A stretch of DNA of 64,000 bases from Phymatolithon calcareum (taxonomy: Eukaryota > Rhodophyta > Florideophyceae > Hapalidiales): NCBI GenBank assembly GCA_977006965.1, contig OZ345374.1, positions 744,001-808,000 on the forward strand, given 5' to 3'. Of this stretch, positions 54,813-64,000 are shown piece after piece (the first letter of the stretch is position 1; each line of letters starts with the position of its first letter). The notes under the pieces are model-generated. The model saw only the letters and a list, made by a program, of their open reading frames with translations. It was not told where the DNA came from and searched no databases. Position numbers and translations under genes: made by a program.

Positions 54813-55322
54813 ATGTCTCTCGGAAGCATTAATCTTTTTCTCTCAACCCACCGCGTTTGCGCGCGTGTCAGCACCGACACCGTGCATTACCTGGTACTGT
54901 TTTGGCGAAAGAGTTTTCACATGGATCTAAATTTAAGCCATAGTGTATATGTATTAAGCAAGATGGAGAATAGCATTCGCTCGGATCTTTTCGATGCAGC
55001 TTGGCAGCGGTTGGAAAATATCCCGTCTGCAAAGGGGGGAAACAGGAGAGTGTACCTGCGCAAGTACATTTTAGATATATACTTTCAGGGCGATGGCGCC
55101 TTCGAAAGGGCTTTTTTCTCGAGCTGTGTCAGTACCTGGTCACTCCTGAAAATGATAAATTGCAGAGACGCAAAACAGTACGCAAATTGTGCAAATGTTT
55201 TCCCCTGTCACGCGCACGCCAAAGTGGGGAACCCTGAAAACATTGTCGCATTTTGTGTCAAACACTTCCGTTACGGAACCAAAATATTAATTGATTTGAT
55301 GTGCTATTTTGGGTGCTTATAG
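54813..55322 (+). CDS. Hypothetical ORF, 169 codons
   Basis: An uninterrupted plus-strand frame of unknown family. The centre (residues 50-110) is mixed charged and helical, and includes a Tyr/Leu-rich YLRKYILDIYF patch. There is no signal peptide and no zinc or enzyme motif that I can see, though several Cys and His residues occur in the last third. It could be a real short gene, a transposon relic or a chance ORF; the last is not excluded, since the region is repeat-rich and no second copy is present to test conservation. Confidence 0.25.
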   Translation: MSLGSINLFLSTHRVCARVSTDTVHYLVLFWRKSFHMDLNLSHSVYVLSKMENSIRSDLFDAAWQRLENIPSAKGGNRRVYLRKYILDIYFQGDGAFERAFFSSCVSTWSLLKMINCRDAKQYANCANVFPCHAHAKVGNPENIVAFCVKHFRYGTKILIDLMCYFGCL

Positions 55323-56002
55323 TGCCCAATGCATCCGAGATGGGCCCTCACTTTGGCGCTGAAGAGTGCAAGTACTACATTACTCCGCTGGATACGGAGG
55401 GGTTTTGAAACAGTGTAATACTCGAAAGGGTAATCGCTTCCTCTCGCCGAGCTCTCTCTTCCTGTCTCTCAGCTTCCCTGTGCGCTATCTCATCCGCTCG
55501 CTTGTCTTCGCGCCCCTGTCGACCTTCTTCACGGCGCGCCTTCTCTTCAGCTCGTTCCTCTGCACGGGTTATGCGCTCTGCTTCCCTTCTTTCGCTTTCT
55601 TGCAGAAGTTGCAACCAGGAAATGGACATCATATCCCCATCGGAGTATTGCCCTGAACGCCCAGCACTCGACTGCCTCCGGACAATAGTGCGTGAAGAAT
55701 GTAATCGTGGTGAGTCCAGTGGGCTTTGCCCCGGAGATGGGAGAGAGGCGGCTTGTGCCCCGCTCATGTCGACAGCACTGCGGGCGGCTCGTTGTAGAAC
55801 AGGAGTGGCATTTGCTCGTGCCGAGCTCGGCAGTGGGGCGATCGCATTTTCATGGGCAAGGGACTCTGTACCGCCTCATCGTGTCATGATTCATCGCCAG
55901 ATTCCTCGGGGAGATCTCCGTCTTCGTCGTGGTCGTCGCCTGCTCCTAGATCAGCGCTTTGATAAATAGCTGATTTGAGTCTCTTTGCTCTTCAACAGGG
56001 AT

Positions 56003-56110
56003 AGTGAATGAATGAATGCTTTATTCCCCTAAGAGGCTAGCAAGACATGGTTCTATTATTACCTCTACTTAGATTACGGCAGGGCGCTTATCCTGCTAGC
56101 TAATTGAACG
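56003..56110 (-). repeat. Retroelement 3'-end-like repeat with (CATT)n tail
   Basis: On the minus strand the segment contains GCGCCCTGCC-TAATCTAAGTAGA, also found on the plus strand near 6796-6820. It ends AATAAAGCATTCATTCATTC. A poly(A) signal followed by a short simple repeat suggests a LINE 3' end. Confidence 0.45.
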
Positions 56111-56364
56111 CACGCTTCTTCTCTGCCTGCCGCTCGTAATCAGACGATTCCACCTGAAGCAACTGCAGCGATTCCACGTTACGCGAGTCCGCGTGGACGA
56201 CAAGAATGTTGGACTCTTTTTCTTTACAGCTCCCCATCTGCTCTTCTTCAGTAATTCACTGTAATTAGTTTGGACCCCTTGTGCAATGCGGAAAACCCAC
56301 TCCCGAAACGCCCCGTGGCGCGAAATTAGGAGAAAAAACCCGCGTCAGAAGCTTCGCCGCAAAT

Positions 56365-56418
56365 AGGCACACCTGGGATTCGAACCCAGGACTTTCTCTT
56401 GGTCGCAAATTGTGCACC
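56365..56418 (-). tRNA. Truncated tRNA-like sequence (tRNA fossil)
   Basis: On the minus strand, a seven-base acceptor strand GGTGCAC (56418-56412) can pair with GTGTGCC (56372-56366), using two wobble pairs. A perfect T arm CTGGG-TTCGAAT-CCCAG occupies 56389-56373. Only 22 bases lie between the acceptor and the T arm, too few for both a D arm and an anticodon arm. No anticodon can be assigned. It is likely a decayed or tRNA-derived fragment rather than a working gene. Confidence 0.4.
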
Positions 56419-56435
56419 CCCCGGAGGCAGTTTAC

Positions 56436-56624
56436 ATCGTTAGCATCAGATGCAAGTTTGCAGCTCTTCAGCGCGTTTCAGTTCCCAATGGGGATCCCTA
56501 CTGTCCCCCCGTAGTTTGAAGAAGAGTCTTGAAGAAGAGTCTTCTACGGGGGGGGGCAGTAGGGATCCCCATTGGGAACTGAAACGCGCTGAAGAGCTGC
56601 GAACTTGCGTCTGATGCTAACGAT
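56436..56624. repeat. Fold-back inverted duplication inside the DUF6818-like gene
   Basis: Arms 56436-56514 and 56544-56624 (about 80 bp each, a few mismatches) are inverted copies flanking a 29-bp spacer made of two AAGACTCTTCTTC units. The right arm is the coding sequence for the end of the DUF6818-like domain, so the left arm is a duplicated, inverted copy of that exon piece. Confidence 0.92.
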
Positions 56625-57368
56625 AGATCGATCAAATTGAGGATATCGGATGTTATGTCTGTTGCGGACCATCTCCCATTCCATAGGCCGGGTCGGAAAA
56701 ATTTCTTCAATGGCGTCTATCATTGAATTAAATTCTCCGTCGGTGAATCCGTTTCCTATTCGACTATTTGATACAGAGCTATTGCCGTGGCCACTTCGTG
56801 ATGCACCGCGAATATCAATACGAAATCCATAGCCATAGCCATGTAGAGGACGCCTCAATCTAGCTTCAATATCAGCTGGGAACGGACGTGGCGAAGCCGA
56901 AGTGGAAGGATACGGGAGAGGCGCAAAACTTCCGGGGTACGAAGCAGGACCAGCATTGCCGGGGTACGCTGCCGAAGCCACATATCCGGAAGCGGATGGC
57001 AGTGACGCATTGTTCATGGATGGCAAGCGAGAGGTGCTTCGGGAATACGGGGCGTGTTACGAGTTGGGAGGGAACCGCGGAATTGCTGCAACTGGGAGCG
57101 GTTGAGGCAAGTGAAAAGCCGGAGCAAGAGAACTTGTTAAGGGTATTCCTTCCCGTGATGAACCAGGAAATCTTCGTGCGTGTTCATGGGGCCCGAGCTC
57201 CGCAGGGGACAAGTGGGGTGTCTGAACCGCAGCTGCATCGGAAGAGCTTGTTGGTCCTGGAATGGTGACACTTGTATTTTGTCCCTGCGAAGCCTCTGTT
57301 ACGACATGGCCTGGAGAAGAGTCTGTGGGTACTGCTTGTGAAGCGGGGACATGAATTGGTGATGCCAT

Positions 57369-58972
57369 ACACAGCGTTTTGCTTTTTGCCCCGATTGACA
57401 ATAGAACGATCTCTATAAACAATTGTTTTCTCTCGTGTGTAATTAACCTCAACTTAGCGCTTTGCAATTGTTCTGCTGCGTGTCCTCAATTTGGCGTTTT
57501 AGTATTTTTCTGCTGTGAATGAAGATGGACAGGACTTGAAGATTTCAAAGTGCGACAGCTTGGTGGTCTTCTTCAAAAGAGTTCAGACTGTCATTCCGAG
57601 CTTTTCAACAACAGTCTTCTTGCTTACGATCACTTAAGCCGCCCACGAGACTGTGCATACAAGCTAGAAATTCCTTTCATCTGAACACTACCAATTGAAC
57701 AAGCATGTTAGCCCGAATGACTTGTTAAGAAGTTTACTTGCCACTTTCGCCGAATTACGTTCGCGGCGTTACGAAAGACGACAACTTCACGAAACCTTTT
57801 CAAACGCCTCAAGATCCAGCTAGAATGTTATTACGTACTTGCATCGCATGGACGAGGATCTAGTCTTCTAAGCTGCAGCACATCTTTTTGATCACCTAAG
57901 AATGAAGCATCACAAAACACCCGGATGACTGTTTAGGCTCATTTGGGTCTGTTTAGTACCATTTGGGGCGGTGTGACAAATAGTGACGTGCATAGAACAG
58001 CAAAAATCGTCACGAAAGTGGAACAAAAAACTAGTCATAAGTGGATGCCCTGCATTAATGCGTGCTGATCAAGGAACACTTCGAAGCTGTGACGAGGAGC
58101 GGCTACGATCGACCAATGAAAATCAAAGTTGTGTTATTGAAATTTGCACTGGTGGACACTGGTGTAATACGGGCGGGTGCGGATAACGAAACGAGCACCG
58201 GAGCAATACACGTGTCTTGCTGAGATCTAATTTCGCAAGATTCTGGAGCTTGACTCTGCCAAGCAGGCCACAGCAATCTCTATCCCCAGCTCGCTTCGAA
58301 AATCAGTCTCAACTTCTCCGTGCGCTGAAGGATGCCGTATCTTTTTTGTACCCCGCCAAGGGATGCGTGAAAGTTTTACATTCGCCCGATTTATTCCCTT
58401 CATGCTACTTGCTCTCCTCAGCTGTCAAATGGGGACTTTAAACTGAAACCGTTGCCTAATGCCGAATCATGAAAGTATTTTTTCTTTTCATTTTGTGTTG
58501 TTATGATATAAAAATATGAAAATTTGATACAAATAGGAGCAGAAAACATCAGAGAATCATCTGGGCAATTTTATTTTTAAAATTTACCAATAGATTGAGA
58601 TCTGTCACACTGTAAGACCTTACAGTGCATTATATAGTCCATGTGCAGTACGGCAAGAAGTCACAGCAAGGACTGCTTCTCCGCCTCGTCGCGAGTGCTT
58701 CCCAGTCTCGCTCCCCATCATGGAAACTGTATTGCCGCCGAGCACATCAACCGTAAGACCAAGCGTAGATTGGATCACCTATCAGATCCTCACTACTGGG
58801 CTGGATAGTCAGTAGACAGCCCTAATATGCACTCTCCAGCCGCATGTATGATCGCTAACCCACTATTAGTACGACCAGTCTCATCTGGGTAAAGCCCTAG
58901 TCATCCTTCAGTGCTAACATCACCGCCTTTCCAGCTGTCGCCCTTGCGCGCGAATAGTGAAGTGTACAAGAT
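57369..58972. other. Gene-poor stretch
   Basis: No recognised gene. A hairpin CACTGTAAG-acc-TTACAGTG-like element lies at about 58607-58628, and a TATATAG sequence at about 58634 precedes the relic at 58973. Confidence 0.4.
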
Positions 58973-59932
58973 ATGTCCGAGTCAGACTCAGATTCGGAAT
59001 GCACCCTACTAGACAGCTACATTTTGCAAGACAAAGCTGATCAAATCGAGGATCCTGTTGACATCTCGAACGAGCTCCAGAATTCTATTGCAATGCTTGA
59101 CAGCTATGCGGACAGTACGCTCACGTTCCCAACGGCAAATGAACCGTCATACGTTGACAAGAAAATACGAATTCTGGAATCATTCTTCGATGCAAAAAGC
59201 GAGCCGTGTTGTTCCAGAAAATATGCTTTAACACTTCAGCTTGAAAGACTTCTAAATTTTTGTCTCTCGCTCCTTTCCTTGCCTCGAGAGCAATAACAGG
59301 CTTTTATTTGTGGTATTATCTCCGCCGTTAACTTTATTGGTGGTCTAACCAGTGAAACAAACTCAGTCTGTTCCCGTAATAAGTACATGCTTTTCGGCCG
59401 CCCAGTGTATCGTAAATATTTTTGTGCCGCTCTCTGTATAAGCAAGTCGCCTCTGCAAAGCTTTGCGCAAGTGAGTAAAGCTTTTTGCACAGAGAACGAA
59501 GTATCCTTTGATGAAATGCGGGGAGGTTCGACTGAAGGAAACAGAGTTTCAAAAGAGACTTCAAAACATGTGGTGTCGTTTATTGACACACTATCTAAAA
59601 CGTAAGGGTTGCCTGACCCAGGTCGCTCTAGGACAGACAGCTTTTAGGGTCAACTTATTCAACTTCCGCAAAATCTATCTGATTCCCTAGTTTATCAAAA
59701 TTATGAAGATACTGTTCCAGCAGATTTCAAGGTGTCTAAGTCGACATTCTTCAACATTTGGAAAAGCTGCAGACCATATGTCAAGAGTCTCCCACTAAGT
59801 TCCGACATGTGCACAGTATGTTCCCGTTTTCATAATTATATCGGCAGCCAACTATTGTCTAAGTCAAGCGTTTCCACCTTAAGAGCAGATGCCGCGAATG
59901 CTCGACCCAAAATGTCTGCCTCTTGCGCCTGA
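58973..59932 (+). pseudogene. Transposase-like or repetitive ORF relic with three in-frame stops
   Basis: A single frame of 320 codons with stops only at 59294-59296, at 59602-59604 and near 59647; no frameshift is needed. Recognisable protein-like blocks: MLFGRPVYRKYFCAALCIS, then VSKETSKHVVSFIDTLSK, GLPDPGRSRTDSF and VSKSTFFNIWKSCRPYVK followed by LSSDMCTVCSRFHNY. The pattern (a Cys-containing helix, a TGLPDPG-type turn and a zinc-like C-x2-C) resembles multi-copy transposon-derived proteins, but I cannot name the family. The acidic N-terminus (SDSDSE) has no counterpart I recognise. The Met at 58973 is plausible because a TATA-like sequence lies about 340 bp upstream. Confidence 0.5.
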
Positions 59933-60279
59933 CGTGAAGAGCGATGCAATCGCTACGCACTATCAGGTGCTTTCGCCTACATGTTTATCATAACTTGCAA
60001 AATATTTCCTGGGCTGTATCTCGAAATTTTAGCATGCCAAAGTCTGGCCTTGCGGCAACTATAATTAAAAATAAAGTAAGGATGCAGTCGGAATTGCGAG
60101 CTGAATCTTACACCAATGAATTCAGCTCGTTCGAAAGAAGAAAGGGCGTCAATAAAATGCGTTTGATTTTTTTCCTTAGGGAACGGTTTGAGTTTAACTC
60201 CCCAAATGCTCTTTGCGCCCATTGCAAGAGTCTAACTCCCTCTCCGACTTCCCGCATGGATTCCACGGAGTAATAGTCG

Positions 60280-60945
60280 TATGCCGTTTGCCAGAATTTT
60301 CGTGCGCTCCTCTCAAATTCTCTTCTTTTCACGGAAGCGCGTACCCTCAACCTCTCCCCGCCGCACAGCAGCATAGTACTGTTCTTTGAACCGGAAACCA
60401 CGCGTCGCCCGTCATGGCTGAATGAAACGCAGTTAACCGAACCCTCGTTTCTCCTCAATGAACGACCAATGTTATCGCCCGTGCGCGACTCCCACAAAAA
60501 CAAACTGTTCCATTTGAGGATCCAGACGCATCTTGTCGCCCATCGTGGCTTATAGCAACGGCCGATACATCTTCACAAAGCCCATTTTCTCGATCGGTTG
60601 CCTGTGACGCGACATGCATGTCCCAAAAGCCAAGCAGACCATCCCGCGACCCGGAAAGAATTCTTCGCCCGTCATGAATAAACGAAACACTTGTAATCGG
60701 CGTAAGCACTTTTGATGATGTCCAGATATTTCATCCTTTGTTGACATCCCAACCCGAATAAAGCCACCACCGCATCTAGATGCAATTTTTTCTCCGTCAG
60801 GACTGAATGTATCACAGGTTACCCGCTCCGTGTGCCCTTGCAACGGCTCACAAATACTCGCCCATGTAGTCGTGTCACACACAAGAATTGTTTTGTCCCT
60901 TGATCCTGTTGGTAATTTTCCTCCCATGACCTTGATCATCCCCAA
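60280..60945 (-). pseudogene. WD40-repeat protein relic
   Basis: At least four WD40-type blades in three frames: GSRDKTILVCDTTTW with HTERVTCDTFSPDGEKIAS; VSFIHDGRRILSGSRDGLLGFWD; VSAVAISHDGRQDASGSSNGTVCF; VNCVSFSHDGRRVVSGSKNST. The Trp or Asp of the closing WD is replaced in most blades (VCD, VCF, MLL). Frame changes occur near 60700 and 60490. No start-codon region or flanking blades are seen. It is a decayed fragment of a beta-propeller protein. Confidence 0.7.
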
Positions 60946-61094
60946 GTTGTTAAGTTGGTTTTATCTCTGATTTGTACTGCAAATATACCCTCAGCACTTA
61001 TCTACAACTAACAGAGGCGTACAATCTAACAGCACACAGCGCGGATACCCTAATGACCACAAATACATTCTTGGGTTCACAGCCATACAAGAAC

Positions 61095-61770
61095 TCACAC
61101 GAAACTACTGTCTAGTTTGGCGTTATCTTCATTAATGAACAATTTGGCTGTGTCATCGTCACAATCCCCGTTGAATACTTCGAAGGCAAGTGTGATCCAG
61201 CATGTTTTGTTCTTTCGTGCAGTGTTATCGTCGAGGCGTTTTCGAAGGGATGCAGACATTATTTGGATTAGCTCACGATGGCCATCCAAAGGAATTTTTC
61301 CGTTAAACAGCAAAGTCACCTTGCCATGTAGAGCCGGTTTAACATTCTATGTGAACGCAATGATCATGCACACACTCGAAAACGACAGTTGCGTTAGGGT
61401 AACTTTCGCCGAATCTTCTTTCTCGCACTTTGCACAGCTATTAGAACTTCACGTAGAATTTTTTCGCTGTTCTCGACAAAAAAAGAGTCTATGTGCTCTT
61501 CTAACACGTCCGTGAGTACGGCGAGGAAACTAAACTACTTCACATAATTTTCCGTCAGGAAAAAGTCTAAAACACAGCTTGCTGGGTGCTCAAGCTGTGC
61601 GATCATTGATAAACTCAATGGTCCTCCCCGTTTGGATTGTTTCGCAGCCCCTTGAGCGACCGTCAAAGCAGAAGCCCACGTGTTTTTCAGGCTGACAACT
61701 CTGATTGGCTGTGCTCTACTTTTCGTTTTCATAACATCAGGGGAAAAGTAATAGAGGGGGAGTAAAACTG
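61095..61770 (-). pseudogene. Relic of unknown protein, truncated at a hAT-like TIR
   Basis: The minus-strand reading from 61770 gives protein-like sequence (SLKNTWASALTVAQGAAKQ, LEHPASCVLDFFLTENYVK, then after TAG FLAVLTDVLEEHIDSFFVEN and REVLIAVQSARKKIRRK). A third block lies at 61319-61095 (TLLFNGKIPLDGHRELIQ, RKRLDDNTARKNKTCW). Two in-frame stops and one frame change interrupt it. The 5' end meets the inverted repeat at 61738. I cannot assign a family. Confidence 0.4.
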
Positions 61771-62690
61771 AAAATTGCAGTATCAAAAAAGTAATGGATA
61801 GAGACCCCTGCGTGTGCAGCATATTGTATGGGGGTTTTCGCCTATTTCATATTATCTGCCAAAATGTAATACTGTAGACTGGTCATCGACCAATAGACGA
61901 GGAGCAGAAAATGGTGCCCAAGTCGAGTGCAGTAAAGCTAGCGAGCAGCTGCTCGAGAAGAGGTGATCAATTCGTAGGTTTTTCGATACAGTGGCGACGT
62001 GTATACTCCCTATAGGCATATTTTCGATTTTATTCCAAACTTTTCCTGGTTTTCTTAAGCACGCCTGTGAGACCTTCTGCTCTGGTCACTTTCGCCTGAC
62101 CTTCAACTGCATTCACGCTTGAGCTGCTTGCGTCGTCGGAGGTGTTGTGGTCGCATGCGATACGATCACCATCTCCAGCAGTACTGGTGGGTACAAGTAG
62201 TTCCCAGTAATGGAGGCGGTCGCACAATGCCAGACTGCTCTCAAGAGCCAAGCCAATACGGGAGTTATCTGTGGAAGCGCTGCTGTCTGAGTCGGTCTCC
62301 GCGTTCTCCGTCGGTGAACGCAATGACACGGGCGCCCAACCAGAATATGGACTCCATATTGTTTGTCCGACTTGCAAATATGCCAAACACCTCCGCTGAA
62401 ATTTTGAATTCAGCCGAAATCCGAACAAAGGCACTCCATGCTGTATTGTGCACTGTCTCACGATGTTCCCTATTTGCACTAATTTTCATCCATGCGACGA
62501 AGGAGAAGCTGAGTTGTCATATTACATCCACAAAGTGGATGTAATATGATAAGCACGCTGAAATATTCTGTTTAACACTTATTAATTTGATGCATATCTG
62601 GACCTATATAAATGATACACGTACACAGGAGACCTGTGAATGCTATGATAGCCCCCTCAGTTTTACTCCCTCTGTATTACTTTTCCCCTG
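61738..62690. mobile_element. hAT-like non-autonomous element with 33-bp TIRs
   Basis: The left end CAGGGGAAAAGTAATAGAG... (61738-61770) and the right end, read on the complement from 62690, CAGGGGAAAAGTAATACAG..., match over 33 bp with two differences. CAGGG is typical of hAT ends. An 8-bp target duplication is not clean: CATAACAT on the left, CCATAACT on the right. A minus-strand ORF of 149 codons (62479-62030) inside has no transposase motif. Confidence 0.7.
62517..62549. repeat. 15-bp inverted repeat, 3-bp loop, inside the hAT-like element
   Basis: Perfect arms 62517-62531 and 62535-62549 around AAA. Confidence 0.85.
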
Positions 62691-63117
62691 CCATAACTTT
62701 CGCGAAACTTTCGCATAAGTTTCGGGGCCGTAAAACGAGTTACGGAACTCAGGGCACGTAACTCGGAAGCAACCCGTCAGTGAGCTCTGCGGTACACGTA
62801 TTCAAAATTTCAAAGAAAAGTAGACTTATGGAAAACTCCAGCACTTCACTGTCAGCAGTCCTGATTTCCACGGGGCATTTCATCAAACTACACTCCAATG
62901 GATCTAATTATCTCTTACAGTGTCACAGTTTCGAGGGCTGCTTTATTTTAGAGAGTATGATACAAGAGTAATTACCAAGCCGCGACTAGTTTCATACAGT
63001 ACTGACACTCTCGGAATGAATGCTGGCTATATGTGATTGTGTAGTTTCATTCTTTCGGATTAGAGCTGGGACGATTTCCCTTTTTTAATAATTTCGATAT
63101 TTCCCGCACCCCCCCTG
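62691..63117. other. Intergenic, nothing recognised
   Basis: No gene seen between the hAT-like element and the duplicated promoter region. Confidence 0.4.
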
Positions 63118-63350
63118 TGGGAAGGATTGGAAAAGTTCCAACGTTGCTGCAACTGAAAATCCAGCAGAAACAATACAGTAGTTCGTGATAAAATACCCTT
63201 CCAACTTTACAAAAAGTGGCCATATATGAACGGATCATCCCCTGTTGGCGAGATCGGCACTACACTAGAAAGTGACTCTCAACCTGCGCGCTGCCGTACA
63301 GTGCTGAGCGGAGTAACCTCAAATCCCACTGGGCGACCTGCGGTAGCGCC
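63118..63350 (+). repeat. Duplicated upstream region of the Sel1/membrane gene family
   Basis: Matches 25785-26084 in order and spacing, including GATTGGAAAAGTTCCAACG, GAACGGATCAT, GTTGGCGAGATCGGCA and GTGACTCTCAACCTGCGCGC. It lacks the left arm of the palindrome and carries small indels. It ends at the shared start codon. Confidence 0.88.
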
Positions 63351-64000
63351 ATGTCCAAATGCTGCTGCTGCACCGACGGTCCGTCTATCGCGGACGACCC
63401 AAGGGTTATATTCTCCATCTAATTCATCGCCTTCATTCCGCTCGCGTTCATTTACGCCCTTGACTTCATCACTGACAAGTGGAGGTCGATCCGTGACACC
63501 CGTCGCAATGGAATGATACAGTTATTCGTCTCATTGACTTCTTTGGGGTGCATCATCTATTACATCGATCTCCAAATCAAGAACAGGGACTACAAGGAAG
63601 CTGCAACGGCAATCGCCGTGGCCGTGTTAAACAGTTACCACGTTTTGCGTACAATATGGGGACTCATTCTATTGCTCGAATTCCGGAACTGGAATATTTC
63701 TGCTCTGAGATTTCTTATTAGACAGGGTTATCGTGCTCCTCGCTATGAGTATTCTGACGGTGTCAAGAACATGCTTTTGGAAATGAAGGCCTACCGCCCT
63801 CTATTGCGCCTGTTCGGCAAACTGAAGACCAGCTTTAGTTTTGCGTGCAGATGGTTGCTTTCCTGGAGACAATGTGCCTCCCCTTCGTCCGTCTCGACCG
63901 AACCGAATTCTTCTTCGTCTGCACGGACTGACCAAATAACACACGAAAATCAAACTTGTTCATCTCGTCTTTCTGCTGCCCTGCAGTTCATGAAGAGCAA
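63351..64000 (+). pseudogene. Second copy of the Sel1/membrane protein gene (partial; one early stop)
   Basis: The first 216 codons of a paralogue of the gene at 26085, running off the window. The Cys run (KCCCCTD) and all three hydrophobic helices are preserved with no indel relative to the intact copy, and many substitutions are scattered through it. The only lesion seen is TAA at 63420-63422, where the intact copy has TAC (Tyr 24), inside the first helix. If real, it ends translation after 23 residues; internal reinitiation at a later Met would lose the first helix. An assembly error, a recent null allele or a young pseudogene are all possible. Confidence 0.75.

Larger units (their letters stand above)
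55375..57368 (-). pseudogene. DUF6818-like protein gene, broken
   Basis: Minus-strand relic. The N-terminal low-complexity Ser/Pro region starts at a Met near 57368. An in-frame TAA lies at 57057-57059. The domain resembling DUF6818 (FTDGEFNSMIDAIEEIFP, MEWEMVRNRHN, then IRRKFAALQR and PNGDPYCPP) ends at 56544. A fold-back duplication (56436-56624) destroys the continuation, and a tRNA-like fragment and a repeat tail follow. A separate 130-codon ORF at 55767-55375 is a highly charged Arg/Glu coiled coil, the kind of C-terminus these proteins have. DUF6818-type proteins are expanded in oomycetes and some red algae and are suspected DNA-binding, Myb/SANT-like proteins. Confidence 0.6.

Overview
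This is a eukaryotic nuclear window. The cellular genes are short, with one exon or a few very small GT-AG introns (76, 90 and 145 bp). They sit in two compact islands separated by long stretches of transposon debris. The gene set (septin, gelsolin, NT-C2 coiled-coil protein, RING-H2 protein) and the islands-in-repeats layout fit a multicellular red alga such as Chondrus crispus. That organism call is inference from layout and gene content; no marker gene here proves it.

Layout. 0.1-3.8 kb: a membrane-anchored RING-H2 protein and a PLP-dependent decarboxylase, both on the minus strand. 3.8-11.7 kb: gene-poor DNA holding a 5'-truncated LINE with poly(A) tail and 14-bp target duplication, a second LINE tail, and a short dispersed repeat in inverted copies. 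11.7-21.3 kb: the main gene island, with a gelsolin-type actin-binding protein (3 exons), a possible TilS/PP-loop-like protein with an RGG tail, a renalase-like FAD protein, a septin GTPase with a C-terminal hydrophobic segment, and an NT-C2/coiled-coil protein. 22.0-24.9 kb: a pogo-like non-autonomous element and the first copy of a roughly 2-kb duplicated segment carrying a decayed gene of unknown family. 26.1-30.3 kb: a 1390-residue membrane protein with C-terminal Sel1/TPR-like repeats; the start of a second copy lies at 63.35-64.0 kb.

30.5-64 kb is mostly mobile DNA. It holds a solo LTR with 5-bp target duplication (32.2-32.7), a hAT transposase remnant (33.5-34.0), a complete but inactivated Ty3/gypsy-like LTR retrotransposon on the minus strand (34.2-42.5; paired 443-bp LTRs, PBS, PPT, 5-bp target duplication) and a fold-back MITE (42.6-42.8). 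A second copy of the duplicated segment (45.4-47.4 plus 53.95-54.1) is split by another LTR, which is itself split by a 6.1-kb CACTA/Plavaka-like DNA transposon. The right end has a DUF6818-like pseudogene with a fold-back duplication, a short tRNA-like fossil, two or three other pseudogenes and a hAT-like element.

No operon-like or pathway cluster is visible; the island genes look like unrelated housekeeping or cytoskeletal genes. The most informative structures are the three-layer nested insertion, which has its empty site preserved elsewhere in the window; an intact four-exon accessory gene of unknown function inside the DNA transposon; and the amplified membrane/Sel1 family with shared upstream DNA.
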